Shown piece after piece: positions 40,791 to 51,289 of a stretch of 64,000 bases of DNA. The notes below the pieces were generated by a model, which did not search any database, was not told the origin of the DNA, and saw only the letters and a program-made list of their open reading frames with translations. The position numbers and the translations under genes are program-made. Source of the DNA: Leptidea sinapis (Eukaryota; Arthropoda; Insecta; Lepidoptera; Pieridae); NCBI RefSeq assembly GCF_905404315.1, contig NC_066288.1, positions 3,348,001 to 3,412,000 of the forward strand, in the 5' to 3' direction. Each line of letters opens with the position of its first letter. The stretch's first letter is position 1.

Positions 40791-43700
40791 TTATAATTTT
40801 ATATCGTTAAGAAAAATAAAACTAGCTAAAATTCTATATACATCAATATTTATATTAGATAAAAGGACAGAAATTGAAGTAGGAAAAGGAATTTTAATGT
40901 ACAAAAGCGAGGAAATAAAAGCGGAACGGTCATGTCGAGGACAGGCAAAGAATATATGATTAAAATCCCCAACGTCATTGCCACACTCACATATATCACT
41001 AGGCAAAAGGTTAAGCCTTGCCAGATGCAAGGGAATGCATGCATGGCCCAGCCTCATACGAATAAGAGTCGAAGTGGTAGCTTTACCAAACGTCAGATTT
41101 GAAAACCACGGTTTAGGAGGTATATCCACCTGGATCGTGCTGTAATATCGACCTTTAGTCTGACTTGAAGAAAGCCACATATGTGTCCAAGGGTTGAATA
41201 ACTGGGATTTAGGAAGGAGGGCCAAATCACAACAAAAGTTTTGGTACGGAACCAGATCTCCGTCATTGACCGCAGCTTTGGCAAGGCTATCAGCCTTGGT
41301 ATTGCCAAAGATTCCTGAGTGCCCCGGAATCCAAGCAAAGGAAACTGTGTAATTTTTGCTACAACATTGATACAATAAATCACGACATGCAATAATGACT
41401 GGATGATTGTTACTGCTAAAAGGAAATCTGTCCAAGGCTTGTAGGGCACTTTTAGCGTCGGTAAAAATTATTGTGTTTTTTAATTTCATGATTAAAATGT
41501 ATTCCAGAGACTTCAGCAGACCAAAACATTCTCCAGTAAATACTGAAGTCTCTGGAGGCAATTTTATTTTCTGTACAATGCCAAACTGTTGATGAAAAAT
41601 GCCAACTCCCACACACTTCTCAGGACCGGGTTTGGAAGAATCACTAAAAACTAAATGGCAATGTTTCCATCGGCTGTCACTGTCAATAATATCCATAAAT
41701 TTGGCATTGGCAGAAGGATCTTGTTTACAAACACCAAAGTCAAACAAAATAGATGGATTTAAAATTAATGCATCATAGTTAACACAAAATATAGGAAGAA
41801 ATTGTGATCTATGTGTTGGAGCTTGAAGAGCTAAGTATTTTTGGAGACTAACAATAAGGCATGGCGGCGATTTATGAGCCCAGTACGAATAATCCATACA
41901 TTCTAACAGAGACCGTAACTTATAGTAAAGAGGATGAGTATAAACTTGAAATGCTCTAAACAGGAACCTGTCACAAAGAAATTGACGTCTGAGGTGCAGG
42001 GGGGCTTCAGAACATTCCACCTGCAAAGCGTTAATAGGGCTCGACCGCATAGCTCCCGCAATTATTCTCAGAGCCTTAGACTGGATAATGTCTAACTTAT
42101 GGAGAGCTACTGCATTACAGGGTTCAAGTATAAATGTTCCATAGTCTAAAATGCTTCTTATTAGAGCATTATATAGAAGCTTTAGAGAGAAAGGATTGGC
42201 TCCCCACCAAACTCCAGAGAGACAACGCAGTATGTTTATAATCTTCTCACATTTGGCACTTATATAGTAGCAATGAGGGCTTCCTGTAAGTCTTGAGTCT
42301 AAAATTACCCCAAGAAATGTTGCTTCACTTTTAGTGGGAATTCTAATGTTATTATAAAATACAGATACTGCTGGAGGAAGTCTCATACGTGAGAATAAGA
42401 CTATAATACTTTTAGGAACCGAAAGGCTTAAAGTGTTATTGTCAAGCCAGACTTTTAATAACTTAAGGGAAGGTGTCATAGTATCAGACATGTTGTCTAC
42501 AGAATCACCAGACACATAGAGGAGTAAATCATCTGCATATTGGAGTGTGTTAACTTTACCCTTAAGGGAGGCTTCCAGATCATGAGAATATATATTGTAA
42601 AGTAAAGGACTTAAAACTGAGCCCTGAGGTAAACCTTTCCAGGCAATACGGGATTGGTAGGAGTCTCCTGATATTACTTTAAGCATTCTACCAGAGAGAA
42701 GATTGATTGTGAAGCTTATAAAAATTTGTGGGATATTCAAATTAGTCATTTTTTGTTTCAGAATTGAAAGGTTGACATTATCATAGGCTGCCGACACATC
42801 TAAGAATGCCGCTAACACAGACTTATTGTAAGAAAATGCCAATCTTAAGTCTGTCATAAAAATACTGAGACTATCCATTGTACTCCTGCCTTTCCTAAAT
42901 CCAAACTGGTTTGGTGATAGTAACCCCTTACTCTCAATAAACCATTCTAGTCTAGTTTTAATTAAATGTTCAGAAATTTTGGACATAACTGGAGCTAATG
43001 CAATTGGTCTGTATGATGATGGATCATTAATCGGTTTGTTGGGCTTGTGTATTGGGATAACTTCATGGATTTTCCATGATGGAGGAATATTACCTGATGT
43101 TAAGATTGAATTAATTAAATTGAGAAAATAAGAAAGGCAGGAATCATTCAGGTTTTGAAAAAAGGAATATGGAATTCCATCACAACCAGGGGCTGAGTCC
43201 CTTAGTTTTGAAAGAACCCCTTTGAGTTCTGAAAGGCTAAAGGAAATGAATGAATTGCTACTATCATGCTGGGGGAGGAGAGAAAGCTGTGAGTTAGAAG
43301 ACATATTATCTATAGATGGGACAAATGGTGGAGCTAATCTGTCAAGAAACAAATCAACTGTACTGCTATCCATAAGAGGAGACCTTGGAGGTTTAAAAGA
43401 GGATCTGAATCTACGAATATTTTGCCAAACTTCAGATGGAGAAATGTCTGCTGAAATTGAGGCACAAAAAGATTTCCAGCCATTGAATCTTTTTTGTTTT
43501 AATAATTTACGTGTTTTAGTTATAATATTACAAAGAACATTAAAATTTTGTGATGTAGAATTTTCTCTGTAATTTTTTTCAGCTATCTTTCTCTCAGCTA
43601 TCGCAGCAGAACACTCACTGTCCCACCAAGGAGGTGATGGAATATACCCATTGCCATTATTATTTTTAATAGGAAAAACTTCCTCAGCAGCCTGTAGTAG

Positions 43701-44531
43701 GGCCTGTGTAAAAGCTTCATTACAAAGATGATTATTGCTATCATTTAGTGGAGGTATGGTTGATAAATTTTGTTGAACTTTATCTCTATATAATGACCAG
43801 TTAGCATCCTTAAGTTTATATTTTAACCGGGAAGGAGACTTTGACAACTTTTCGCTAATTTTTTGAGGAAATGATACAATTAGTGGAAAGTGATCACTTC
43901 CATATGAAGACGATAGAGGCCACCAGTTTAATGTAGGGGCAAGGGAGGGACTACACAGGGTTAGGTCTGGTGCACTAATACCCTCATGGGGCTGTGACCT
44001 TCTAGTAGAACAGCCAGAGTTTAGAAGGCATAAATTATTATCATCTAAGATGTCTAAGATTCTAGCCCCATAATGATCAGACTTAGAACTTCCCCACATA
44101 GAATGTTGTGCATTGAAATCTCCCATGACTAAAATAGGGCGCGGGAGTGAAGATAGAATGCTACAAATATCATCAAAGACTTCAGTGGAAGGGTGAGGTA
44201 TATACATATTTACAAAACAAATATTATTTACACTAGCAGCAATAATGGAAAATTTATCACTGTGATTAGGGATGGGTATGTGGACAAAGGGCACACCTCC
44301 TCTAAGAATTAGTGCAACTCCACCATACCCATCTGTTCTGTCTTCTCTAAGACAGATATGTCCTGGAATTCTAAAATTGAATCCGGGACGAAGCCAAGTC
44401 TCTTGAAGAGAGACTGCAAATGGTTTGTAACTATTCAATAAATAAATTAGGTCACTTTTTTTACTATTAATACTCCGGCAATTCCACTGAATCACTAGAG
44501 ACTGGTTTTGTGGATGGTCCTGACTGGCCAT
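40791..44531 (-). CDS. LINE ORF2: endonuclease, reverse transcriptase, RNase H (1246 aa)
   Basis: APE-type endonuclease at about residues 12-222 (QWNCRS, LQETWL, VMGDFNAQHSMWG, YGSDHFPL). RT at about 480-760: FRKGRST, the motif A Asp in AFLDVSAAYDNV, LPQGSVLSPLLYNIY, and YADD at about 664-667. RNase H at about 945-1080: Asp in HLVFSDSSKPG, Glu in TGECFGLLKS, Asp in IIFTDAKSALQAL, and His/Asp in AWIPGHSGIFGNTKAD. The C-terminus has a CECGNDVGDFNHIFFACP zinc motif. All key residues are present and no stop is seen. The protein nicks DNA and reverse-transcribes the element RNA at the target. The start is the Met in the 65-nt overlap with ORF1; an upstream in-frame start is not visible. Confidence 0.95.
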   Translation of the reverse strand: MASQDHPQNQSLVIQWNCRSINSKKSDLIYLLNSYKPFAVSLQETWLRPGFNFRIPGHICLREDRTDGYGGVALILRGGVPFVHIPIPNHSDKFSIIAASVNNICFVNMYIPHPSTEVFDDICSILSSLPRPILVMGDFNAQHSMWGSSKSDHYGARILDILDDNNLCLLNSGCSTRRSQPHEGISAPDLTLCSPSLAPTLNWWPLSSSYGSDHFPLIVSFPQKISEKLSKSPSRLKYKLKDANWSLYRDKVQQNLSTIPPLNDSNNHLCNEAFTQALLQAAEEVFPIKNNNGNGYIPSPPWWDSECSAAIAERKIAEKNYRENSTSQNFNVLCNIITKTRKLLKQKRFNGWKSFCASISADISPSEVWQNIRRFRSSFKPPRSPLMDSSTVDLFLDRLAPPFVPSIDNMSSNSQLSLLPQHDSSNSFISFSLSELKGVLSKLRDSAPGCDGIPYSFFQNLNDSCLSYFLNLINSILTSGNIPPSWKIHEVIPIHKPNKPINDPSSYRPIALAPVMSKISEHLIKTRLEWFIESKGLLSPNQFGFRKGRSTMDSLSIFMTDLRLAFSYNKSVLAAFLDVSAAYDNVNLSILKQKMTNLNIPQIFISFTINLLSGRMLKVISGDSYQSRIAWKGLPQGSVLSPLLYNIYSHDLEASLKGKVNTLQYADDLLLYVSGDSVDNMSDTMTPSLKLLKVWLDNNTLSLSVPKSIIVLFSRMRLPPAVSVFYNNIRIPTKSEATFLGVILDSRLTGSPHCYYISAKCEKIINILRCLSGVWWGANPFSLKLLYNALIRSILDYGTFILEPCNAVALHKLDIIQSKALRIIAGAMRSSPINALQVECSEAPLHLRRQFLCDRFLFRAFQVYTHPLYYKLRSLLECMDYSYWAHKSPPCLIVSLQKYLALQAPTHRSQFLPIFCVNYDALILNPSILFDFGVCKQDPSANAKFMDIIDSDSRWKHCHLVFSDSSKPGPEKCVGVGIFHQQFGIVQKIKLPPETSVFTGECFGLLKSLEYILIMKLKNTIIFTDAKSALQALDRFPFSSNNHPVIIACRDLLYQCCSKNYTVSFAWIPGHSGIFGNTKADSLAKAAVNDGDLVPYQNFCCDLALLPKSQLFNPWTHMWLSSSQTKGRYYSTIQVDIPPKPWFSNLTFGKATTSTLIRMRLGHACIPLHLARLNLLPSDICECGNDVGDFNHIFFACPRHDRSAFISSLLYIKIPFPTSISVLLSNINIDVYRILASFIFLNDIKL

Positions 44532-46029
44532 GATTTAAAAAACTTTTCAAAGTAGCAGCATCGTTGGACGGTATTTTAATTATATTAGATTGTGAAAGGT
44601 ACTGAATGATAGAAATGATGAGATCCTTTGTTATTATTTCTGACAAATCATTGTAATTTTTGAGACAACCTGTAGAAAAGGAAGAAATGTTGCTGTAATC
44701 TTGGATAAGCTCTGCATGCGCTTTTTGATCATATCCCTTACTAGAATTTCTGGGACGAACTTTGGGTTTCAAGAATACTGTTTTCCTATATGACTGTGTG
44801 GGACTCTTAGAAAGGCTTGTTAAATTATTGGGGTTGGAATACGTAATAGTTGGACCAGTAGGGGCCGATGAAGCAGAAGCAAGAACGTCAGCATAAGATT
44901 TCGAAACTGGTGGATGGACTTTACTGGCTTCTGAATAAGATATAGAGTTTCTAGCCATTGTTTCCTTAATAGCTTTTTGTCTAGCATACTCCGGGCACTT
45001 TTTGTCGGTTGCGAAATGGGAACCAGAACATAAGATACAGACAGCATCATTCCTTTCAGTCTCACAGCTTATACCTGAGTGGTTGTCACCACATTTGTAA
45101 CACCTTGGAGTGCCTCTGCATTGCATTTTGGTGTGACCAAAACGGCAACAATTAAAACATTGCAGCGTGGGGAAAATATAAAGCTCTACAGATAAGGAAT
45201 TGAAACATATAAAGACCCTGGGAGGTAACACCTTCCCGTCAAAGGTTAAAACTACGGTCTCAGTTGGAATGAACTTGGGTGTCTCTCCATCATATACCTT
45301 TCGGTTTAATCTCCGAACTTTCAAAATGCTTCCACAGTTCTGCGGAAGCTCAATATTTTCTATAATATCTTTCTCATCCCAGTCACATGGCACACCTCTC
45401 ACAATTCCCATGCGGGTGATAGTGAAGGCCGGAATAAATGCTTTGTATTTATTAACATCAAGAGATTTGTGATCTAGAAATGTGTTAGCATCCTGAAATG
45501 TTTTAAATTGTAAAGACAACCTATTCCTTCCAATCTTTTTGATGCTTCCCTCTACAATGTTTTTTATCAAACTTTTTTTAAGGAAAAATCCAAATTGTAC
45601 TGGGTGAATAGATCCGGTTTGATTTGGTAGTAAGATTTTTTGAACATGGACAACATAAGGCGCAGGGTCTGACGCGTGGTAAAGTGACCGAGCAGAACGA
45701 GGGTTACTTGTGATATTATTAGACTGAACAGCCTCATTATGGTGGATTTCGGTGTTTTTATCATTAGACTCAAGCATGTTAGGAATAACATTATCCTTCA
45801 AATCATTGGGAGAGTATTGGGAATCTGATGGACCCTTATATCTGTGATTTTTTCTCTTCCTTTGATTTCTATCTGAGATTCTCTTTCTTTTAATTGATTT
45901 CGTGTTTTCCGAACAGTCCGTATCTATAATTGAACTTTCCGTTTCCATTCCCGACGCATCTATTGTGACTACATGAGACACCTGGAGGGATGCCCCTCCA
46001 GGGTCTTCGGGCTCCAACATGGACGCCAA
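44467..46029 (-). CDS. LINE ORF1: zinc-knuckle nucleic acid-binding protein (520 aa)
   Basis: The N-terminal third is charged and basic (KSIKRKRISDRNQRKRKNHR). The middle part is a PRE_C2HC-like or RRM-like region (TITRMGIVRGVPCDWDEKDI, QNCGSILKVRRLNRKVYDGE). Three zinc knuckles follow: CFNCCRFGHTKMQC, CYKCGDNHSGISC and CILCSGSHFATDKKC. The C-terminal part is Ser/Pro-rich. Such proteins package LINE RNA and act as chaperones. ORF2 begins in the +1 frame before this ORF ends, so ORF2 is probably made by termination-reinitiation or shift. Intact. Confidence 0.93.
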   Translation of the reverse strand: MASMLEPEDPGGASLQVSHVVTIDASGMETESSIIDTDCSENTKSIKRKRISDRNQRKRKNHRYKGPSDSQYSPNDLKDNVIPNMLESNDKNTEIHHNEAVQSNNITSNPRSARSLYHASDPAPYVVHVQKILLPNQTGSIHPVQFGFFLKKSLIKNIVEGSIKKIGRNRLSLQFKTFQDANTFLDHKSLDVNKYKAFIPAFTITRMGIVRGVPCDWDEKDIIENIELPQNCGSILKVRRLNRKVYDGETPKFIPTETVVLTFDGKVLPPRVFICFNSLSVELYIFPTLQCFNCCRFGHTKMQCRGTPRCYKCGDNHSGISCETERNDAVCILCSGSHFATDKKCPEYARQKAIKETMARNSISYSEASKVHPPVSKSYADVLASASSAPTGPTITYSNPNNLTSLSKSPTQSYRKTVFLKPKVRPRNSSKGYDQKAHAELIQDYSNISSFSTGCLKNYNDLSEIITKDLIISIIQYLSQSNIIKIPSNDAATLKSFLNHGQSGPSTKPVSSDSVELPEY

Positions 46030-46244
46030 GAGAAAAATTCTATTTACATATAATACAATAAAATGACTTACCAGGTGAAGAGAAAAAAACTAAAACTATA
46101 AATAATAAACACTAACTACTTATATATACACCTTACAACTTAACTGATCCTATAATATCAAATTAATTTAACTTTCAAAAGTTTTGCCAAAAAAGGACGT
46201 CCGCCTACTTCTAAACTTCCCGCCTTTTTTTTTCATGTGTTTTT

Positions 46245-46879
46245 CTACAGGTTTTGGGTTTTTATTTTTTACGAAAGAATTCTGACTTCGGTTATTTTTT
46301 TTTTAAATTTACTTAGTGGCACGGGATGCAAGTCCTTAGGCCCGAGTTCTGACATTTCACATCAAATCCGCGGATATTTTTCCTCGTACTAGGGCTGCCA
46401 AATATCTCTTTTAAATTTTCTTTTTATATATTTTAATGAAGAATGTTAATAGGTATGCAAAATCACTTTAAAAAAATATTTATGTAACACAGGGTCTTTG
46501 TTTCGTTTCAAAATACCAATTAGTGTACACACATCTAAAATTCCCATAAAAAATTATTTGCCGCTCGGTGACAGGTCAACACTTACTCCATCCGCCCGCT
46601 CTGTACTGTATCCGGCAGTGTATTGTATTTTGTTTTGTTTCTTCAGTGCCATTTTTAATGTGGTGGTCGAAGCGACGAGTCTTTAACAACTTCTTTAAAG
46701 TGTAACTGGAAAAGCATTAAGCTTTCAAGCACTGGCACTACATTGAAAATGATTAAGGCTAATGATTTTGGTCATAAAGTAGAGCAGAATAAAAAGTTTT
46801 TTTTTTGACAACGTAGTACCAAAACTTCAAGAGCTTCAAACACCTGTGCGTCGAGGATCTTCGTGTCGAGAGATTTTTT
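46245..46879. other. no gene seen
   Basis: DNA upstream of the LINE. The short frame at 46498-46686 resembles nothing known. The TRIM9 promoter could lie here if the LINE sits in a 5' intron. Confidence 0.35.
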
Positions 46880-47010
46880 GGAGTGAAAACTTCTTTAGTA
46901 TCTTGTGATATGAAGGTCGACGAAAAAGCGACGGTAAAAAGAGACCGACACATAAATTCATAAGACTTAACGTGGGAGAAAATGAGATAGGAAGCATTAT
47001 ACAGTGTTTG
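46880..47010 (+). repeat. interspersed repeat H, copy 2
   Basis: GTGAAAACTTCTTTAGTATC, GAGAAAATGAGATAGGAAGC and ATTATACAGTGTTTG match repeat H at 25425-25630. It directly precedes the Helitron-type endonuclease remnant. Confidence 0.5.
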
Positions 47011-47118
47011 TTATGTTCATGGTTCTCTTTGTGTTTTGTGCTTGTTTTTGGGGGGCCGGTGAAGTTGCAATCCACTATAATTCGAATAACGGAGTGGTAA
47101 CGTGTTGTTACTCTACAA

Positions 47119-47630
47119 ATGGAACTCCATACACAACAACTGGAATCATTATCAGTTCAGCTTTCTAAAGTGAGAGAAAAATGTCAAACTAAATTAGATA
47201 ATAGTATTTCAGTATTAATTTTAGCTATCTACATTTCATCCAACCAATCTATAAATACAATTATTGAATTCAATCTTGAAATATCTACTAAATACACACC
47301 AGAAGTATCACGAATTCTTGATAAAGATTACAATAAAATTCCGATGATTCTAAGTGGGGTTTATAATGTAAATTTTGCATTGGATACAGGCATTCGGTTA
47401 ATTGACTTTTTGAACACAACATTTAATTTGAAAATGTGCAGCAGTTGCACTGTATCACCAACATGATTAAAAAAGTTAACTGACGCAGTATGTTTAAGAT
47501 ATATTGACCACATTTAGAACAAAGTATTTATTTCATACTTTAGTTACCATAAGCCTCTTGTATCATTTATCGAAAATGTAAGCTATAAGTGTAGCTGTAA
47601 GCTGTCTAAGTCTGAATAAATGTATGTAAT
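47119..47630 (+). pseudogene. Helitron-type (Helentron) endonuclease remnant
   Basis: It encodes ILAIYISSNQSINTIIEF, YTPEVSRILDKDYNKIPMIL, SGVYNVNFALDTGIRLIDFL and NTTFNLKMC. After a gap in another frame come VFISYFSYHKPLVSFIEN and a stop near 47620. This is the exonuclease-endonuclease-phosphatase domain fused to the helicase in Helentron-class elements, often annotated as part of PIF1-like helicases in insects. The core motif GDFNVNF has become GVYNVNF, losing the catalytic Asp, and the Asp/Ser region between is deleted. Confidence 0.75.
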
Positions 47631-48111
47631 ATATACAAATAAAATATAAAATAATTATCAAACTTTGTATCACTATGATTATTACTAAAATCTACAATTA
47701 TCCTCTTCCCGAAATTTTACATTCGTCGTATTATTTTGAAGCAAAAATTTTTGAATGTTTCACTTCTACGCGTGAATTTCATAAATGTTTTCCTATAACC
47801 ATTTTGTTATAAGGAAATGACGGAATCATGATGTCTCAAGTAAAAGAGGCTACGAAGGCCCAGTCGGATTCAAATTTCTGGTTTGAGATGTGCTACGGAC
47901 AAATAACAGCCTCTAAATAAAAAAATTGCGTGCGTACAAAATACACAGGTCAGAAGTGAAACTTCTTTGGCAAAATTATTTTTAAATCTCGTTTATATAC
48001 TTATGTGTTCTCTAAATAACAATCTGTTCTCTAAATGTAATGTTGCGATTTTTTTATTAATTAAATTTTTCTTTGAAATAAAATTTATGTTGTTGTTATT
48101 CAAGTAGAACT
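47631..48111. other. no gene seen
   Basis: AT-rich DNA. GTCAGAAGTGAAACTTCTTT at 47947 matches the end of repeat H, so the Helitron-derived block may run to about 47970. Confidence 0.4.
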
Positions 48112-48415
48112 ACACGCTAGTATGGAAGATGTTCTATTTACTGGCAGCCGCGCACTAATTTTCTACTCGCCCTGAGCCGCATGCTTGATTTGCGCGGTAC
48201 AACGCTTGTAGGGAAGATGTTCTACTGACTAGCAACCACGCGCTAAACCTGCACAATAAAACGCTAGTAGGGAAGATGTTCTACTTACTAGCGGCCGCGC
48301 GCTAAGCCTCCACGGTACAATGATAGTAGGGAAGATGTTCTACTTACTATCTGCCGCGCGCTAAGCCTGCATGATACAACGTTAGTAGGGAAGATGTTCT
48401 ACTCACTAGTGCAGC
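48112..48415 (+). repeat. minisatellite, 59-60 bp unit, about 5 copies
   Basis: Units begin TAGTAGGGAAGATGTTCTAC at about 48208, 48267, 48326 and 48385, with a diverged first unit at 48119. The second half, CCGCGCGCTAAGCCTGCA with variants, is GC-rich. Spacing is 59-60 bp except for the first unit (89 bp). Confidence 0.85.
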
Positions 48416-48425
48416 TATATACTTC

Positions 48426-48713
48426 ATGCTACATTCGCCCTTTCTCACTCTTCCTCAATCGGAGTCAATCGTTCTCTCCCTTGTACAAAAACCTCCAATC
48501 CTCTTCTTGAATAAAATCGTGCCACATTTTCGTGATACTTTATTGCGTTTCATCCGTAAAAAAATTACCCTCATGCGCGCAAAGAATTTTCACTTCAATA
48601 TACGAAGCAGATACATAAACGCAAAACAAAAGATGGCCCTCTTTGATGAAGTTAAAGTTGAAGAAATATTTAGTACGGTAACATTTGAAGAAACTGCTGC
48701 TATTAAAATTTAA
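48426..48713 (+). other. open frame of 95 codons, not recognised
   Basis: It starts right after the minisatellite. It encodes a Lys/Arg-rich middle (FRDTLLRFIRKKITLMRAKN) and an acidic end (FDEVKVEEIFSTVTFEE). I recognise no family. There are no splice sites or upstream context that make it convincing; it could be a chance frame or a transposon piece. Confidence 0.2.
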
Positions 48714-49400
48714 AAAGAATTAGAAAAAGATGTAAGAGGGGACCCGGGTCAAGCTTAATTTGAAAAATAGGTATTAGAAGGAACTATTGTCGTCGCGTCG
48801 CGCCTGAAACAACTATCTATGTGTGCGTGAATAGCCTGTGTTTTGTTGAGTAATGCGTATCATGGGGTGCGCGCACGCCACAAATCCCGTTTCATTTATC
48901 AACTTACTCGCTCATAATTAGTTTTTGACCGTGGCTATTGATACACGGATTTGTAACGTTGCTATACTTTGCCTATGCTCGCACTCGGCTTGTGAATTGG
49001 ATTTTGAGTCATTATTTTCACTACCTACTGAAAAAATTATGTACCAATATATATTTTAAATCATTAATATCTTCGAAAATATTCACTTAAATTAAATGCT
49101 GTAAAAGGCCACGTTGATCTATATTAAATGCACAATGTATATTGAATTTTATGAGGACATATGCTGTAGGTATTGTTTAAATTCTCTTCGTAAAAAGCTA
49201 TTATTTCTCTTAAATAGTAAAGGATAAAAAATGGTAATTGTAGGTTATCCCTAAGGGATATACCTACCATCGCACACTTTTTCGTCGAACAATAATGTTG
49301 TACAATATTCTAGAACATTTAATCTATCTCGTACGGTTCAGCCAGCGTTTGCAATGTATGCTCAAAAAAATGTGTTCATTTACGACATCACATTAGAAAA
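48714..49400. other. no gene seen
   Basis: Contains GGGGTGCGCGCACGCCACAA at 48864, repeated at 49545 with its flank TTTCATTTA; otherwise unassigned. Confidence 0.4.
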
Positions 49401-49600
49401 CTCTAAAATCAGTGTTTCTCTACTATCATCATCATCATCATTCAGTTAAAGGACGTCCTCTAATGGACGAATTACCTCCCCCAAATATCGCCATGACGAT
49501 CGGTTCAGCGATGCCCTCATCCAACCTGTTCCGCACCATCTTGTGGGGTGCGCGCACGCCACAAATCCCGCTTCATTTACCAACACTACATCTTTTATCT
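49401..49600 (+). repeat. interspersed repeat fragment (ATCATCATCATCATTCAGTT)
   Basis: A short ATC microsatellite followed by AAAGGACGTCCTCTAATGGA, a diverged form of the CCGGAAGACGTCCACTGCTG repeat at 21625 and 50524. The 3' part, GGGGTGCGCGCACGCCACAA, repeats 48864. Confidence 0.55.
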
Positions 49601-51289
49601 ATTAAAAATCGCATCAATATCCGTTACGTAGTTTTAAAGATCTATGCATATATAGGGACAGATGATGTCGTGATGATGATACATTTTACATTCAATCGCG
49701 AATGTAAAATATATATAAATATTGAAATAGTGTATATTGCAAACCTAATTTTGTAACAAAGTATAAATAAAACGTTTGTGGAAAAAAAAATCTGGGTAGG
49801 TTGCACTATCTAGTCAGTGGCACTTCTTTGATCGCAGAAGGTGTAGAAGAAAAAAGGCTTGGCATTTTAAACAGAGAAGTGGATAAACATTGTCTTTGAT
49901 AGCATTAGTTGCAGAGGGTTCTTGGGCAAAACGTTCATACAAAAGTGTATGTAGCTCAGCGCCCGGTGCTGCATTGTTGGACTTCAAAGTAAAAAGTTAC
50001 TGATTCTGGTGATGATAAGAATGTAATTAGGTCGGCTAGAATTTAAGTCTAATAAGTGATATATTGTTTCCTCAGTATAAGTTAAAAAGCTATAGTTAAG
50101 AAGAGCTTCAACACACTACAATTGATCAGAGTGATGATGAATTGTAGGCTTTAGAGAAGCGCAAGCGTATTATTGCGTAAAATTTTGAAAAGTCTGTAAA
50201 CTACGAAAAAATCCTCAAATAATGCGTAATTATTAAAGTCATTGTTATACTCCCAAATCTGTACTACCTACTGTACGTTCGTAGTAAACTGGACTGGATA
50301 ATGTCAAAAGCGGGTTATGCAAGGATAACAATAAATGTTTTTTTTCGTTTAGTATTACTCCTGATTGCCCAATAAATGATGATTCCATTGTGGAAGTAAA
50401 ATGCAATATAAAATTGAAGAAATTAAATATGATAGATGAAATAGAAAATGAAATTACTGATTTTTGTACACTTCACTAAAACATGTTAAAATTGGAACGA
50501 AATCACAATTATTCTTTATCATGTTTCATCATCATCAGCCGGAAGACGTCCACTGCTGGACAAAGGCCTAATGTTTTATCATTTCATTTATCATGTTTAC
50601 ACGGTCAAAATTCTATTATATTATTTTATGGAGCCCTAAGGAAATAGCTTTATGAAACAATTGAAAAAGATTGCGGAGGTATGCGAAAAGTGGAAGCAAA
50701 TCTAGAAAAAAAATCTACGAATGTCTGCTACCCGAATTGATTGACAGTCGTATTCCTAGAAATTTACCATTACGGGGAAGAATAGAAATAACAATATAAT
50801 AAATTAATTAATTATTTGTAATATAACTATATTATGTTTTGTGTGTTATTATTATGTGTAACAATAAAATCCTTTTACATATTTTATTTTAGTATGTTTA
50901 CAGTATCTATATATTGAAATAAATATAAACACTATAGGTTCATGAGTTGAACAATCACAGTCTATCTACTCAAAATCCATGTCGCTGATGGAAGCAGCTG
51001 TGATTAATCAATTCAAGTTCAGTTTCGCCCAGCTCCGTTTCAGTGGAATCGCGCTTTTATACTTGTAGTTGCGTGTATAATAATTTATACATGCTTGTCT
51101 ATCCGTAGGTAACGTTAATTGATTTATTCTATATAATTTAATACAATCATCAGACTCGCGCTAGACACACTACATACAATACATCTCACATTCACGAAAA
51201 TTATCCATAAATAATTTCTACTAAATCGACAAGCAAACCTATACTATCTGGGCGATTCACTATACATTATGTGAATAACTCATAAGCTA
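49601..51289. other. no gene seen
   Basis: AT-rich, with a CCGGAAGACGTCCACTGCTG fragment at 50534-50570. A readable stretch at 50710-50800 (YECLLPELIDSRIPRNLPLR) looks like the end of a transposon protein, but I cannot name the family. Confidence 0.4.

Larger units (their letters stand above)
40646..46234 (-). mobile_element. apparently intact LINE, two ORFs with RNase H (about 5.6 kb)
   Basis: Full arrangement on the minus strand: about 200-bp 5' UTR, ORF1 (46029-44467), overlapping ORF2 (44531-40791), a 3' UTR of about 130 bp and an A-tail (T-run at 40646-40659). A likely target duplication ATGTGTTTTT flanks it (40636-40645 and 46235-46244). Both ORFs are open over their whole length with all catalytic motifs, so the copy is young. 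EN-RT-RNase H order with a zinc-knuckle ORF1 places it in the Jockey/I group; the exact clade needs a tree. Confidence 0.88.

Noticed and set aside
48112..48415. CRISPR-like array
   Set aside because: Eukaryotic context, whole unit repeated rather than repeat plus unique spacer, no cas genes. It is a minisatellite.
50650..50810. Coding-like stretch reading YECLLPELIDSRIPRNLPLR
   Set aside because: It looks protein-like but is short, isolated and of no family I can name, so it is mentioned only as a possible transposon remnant.
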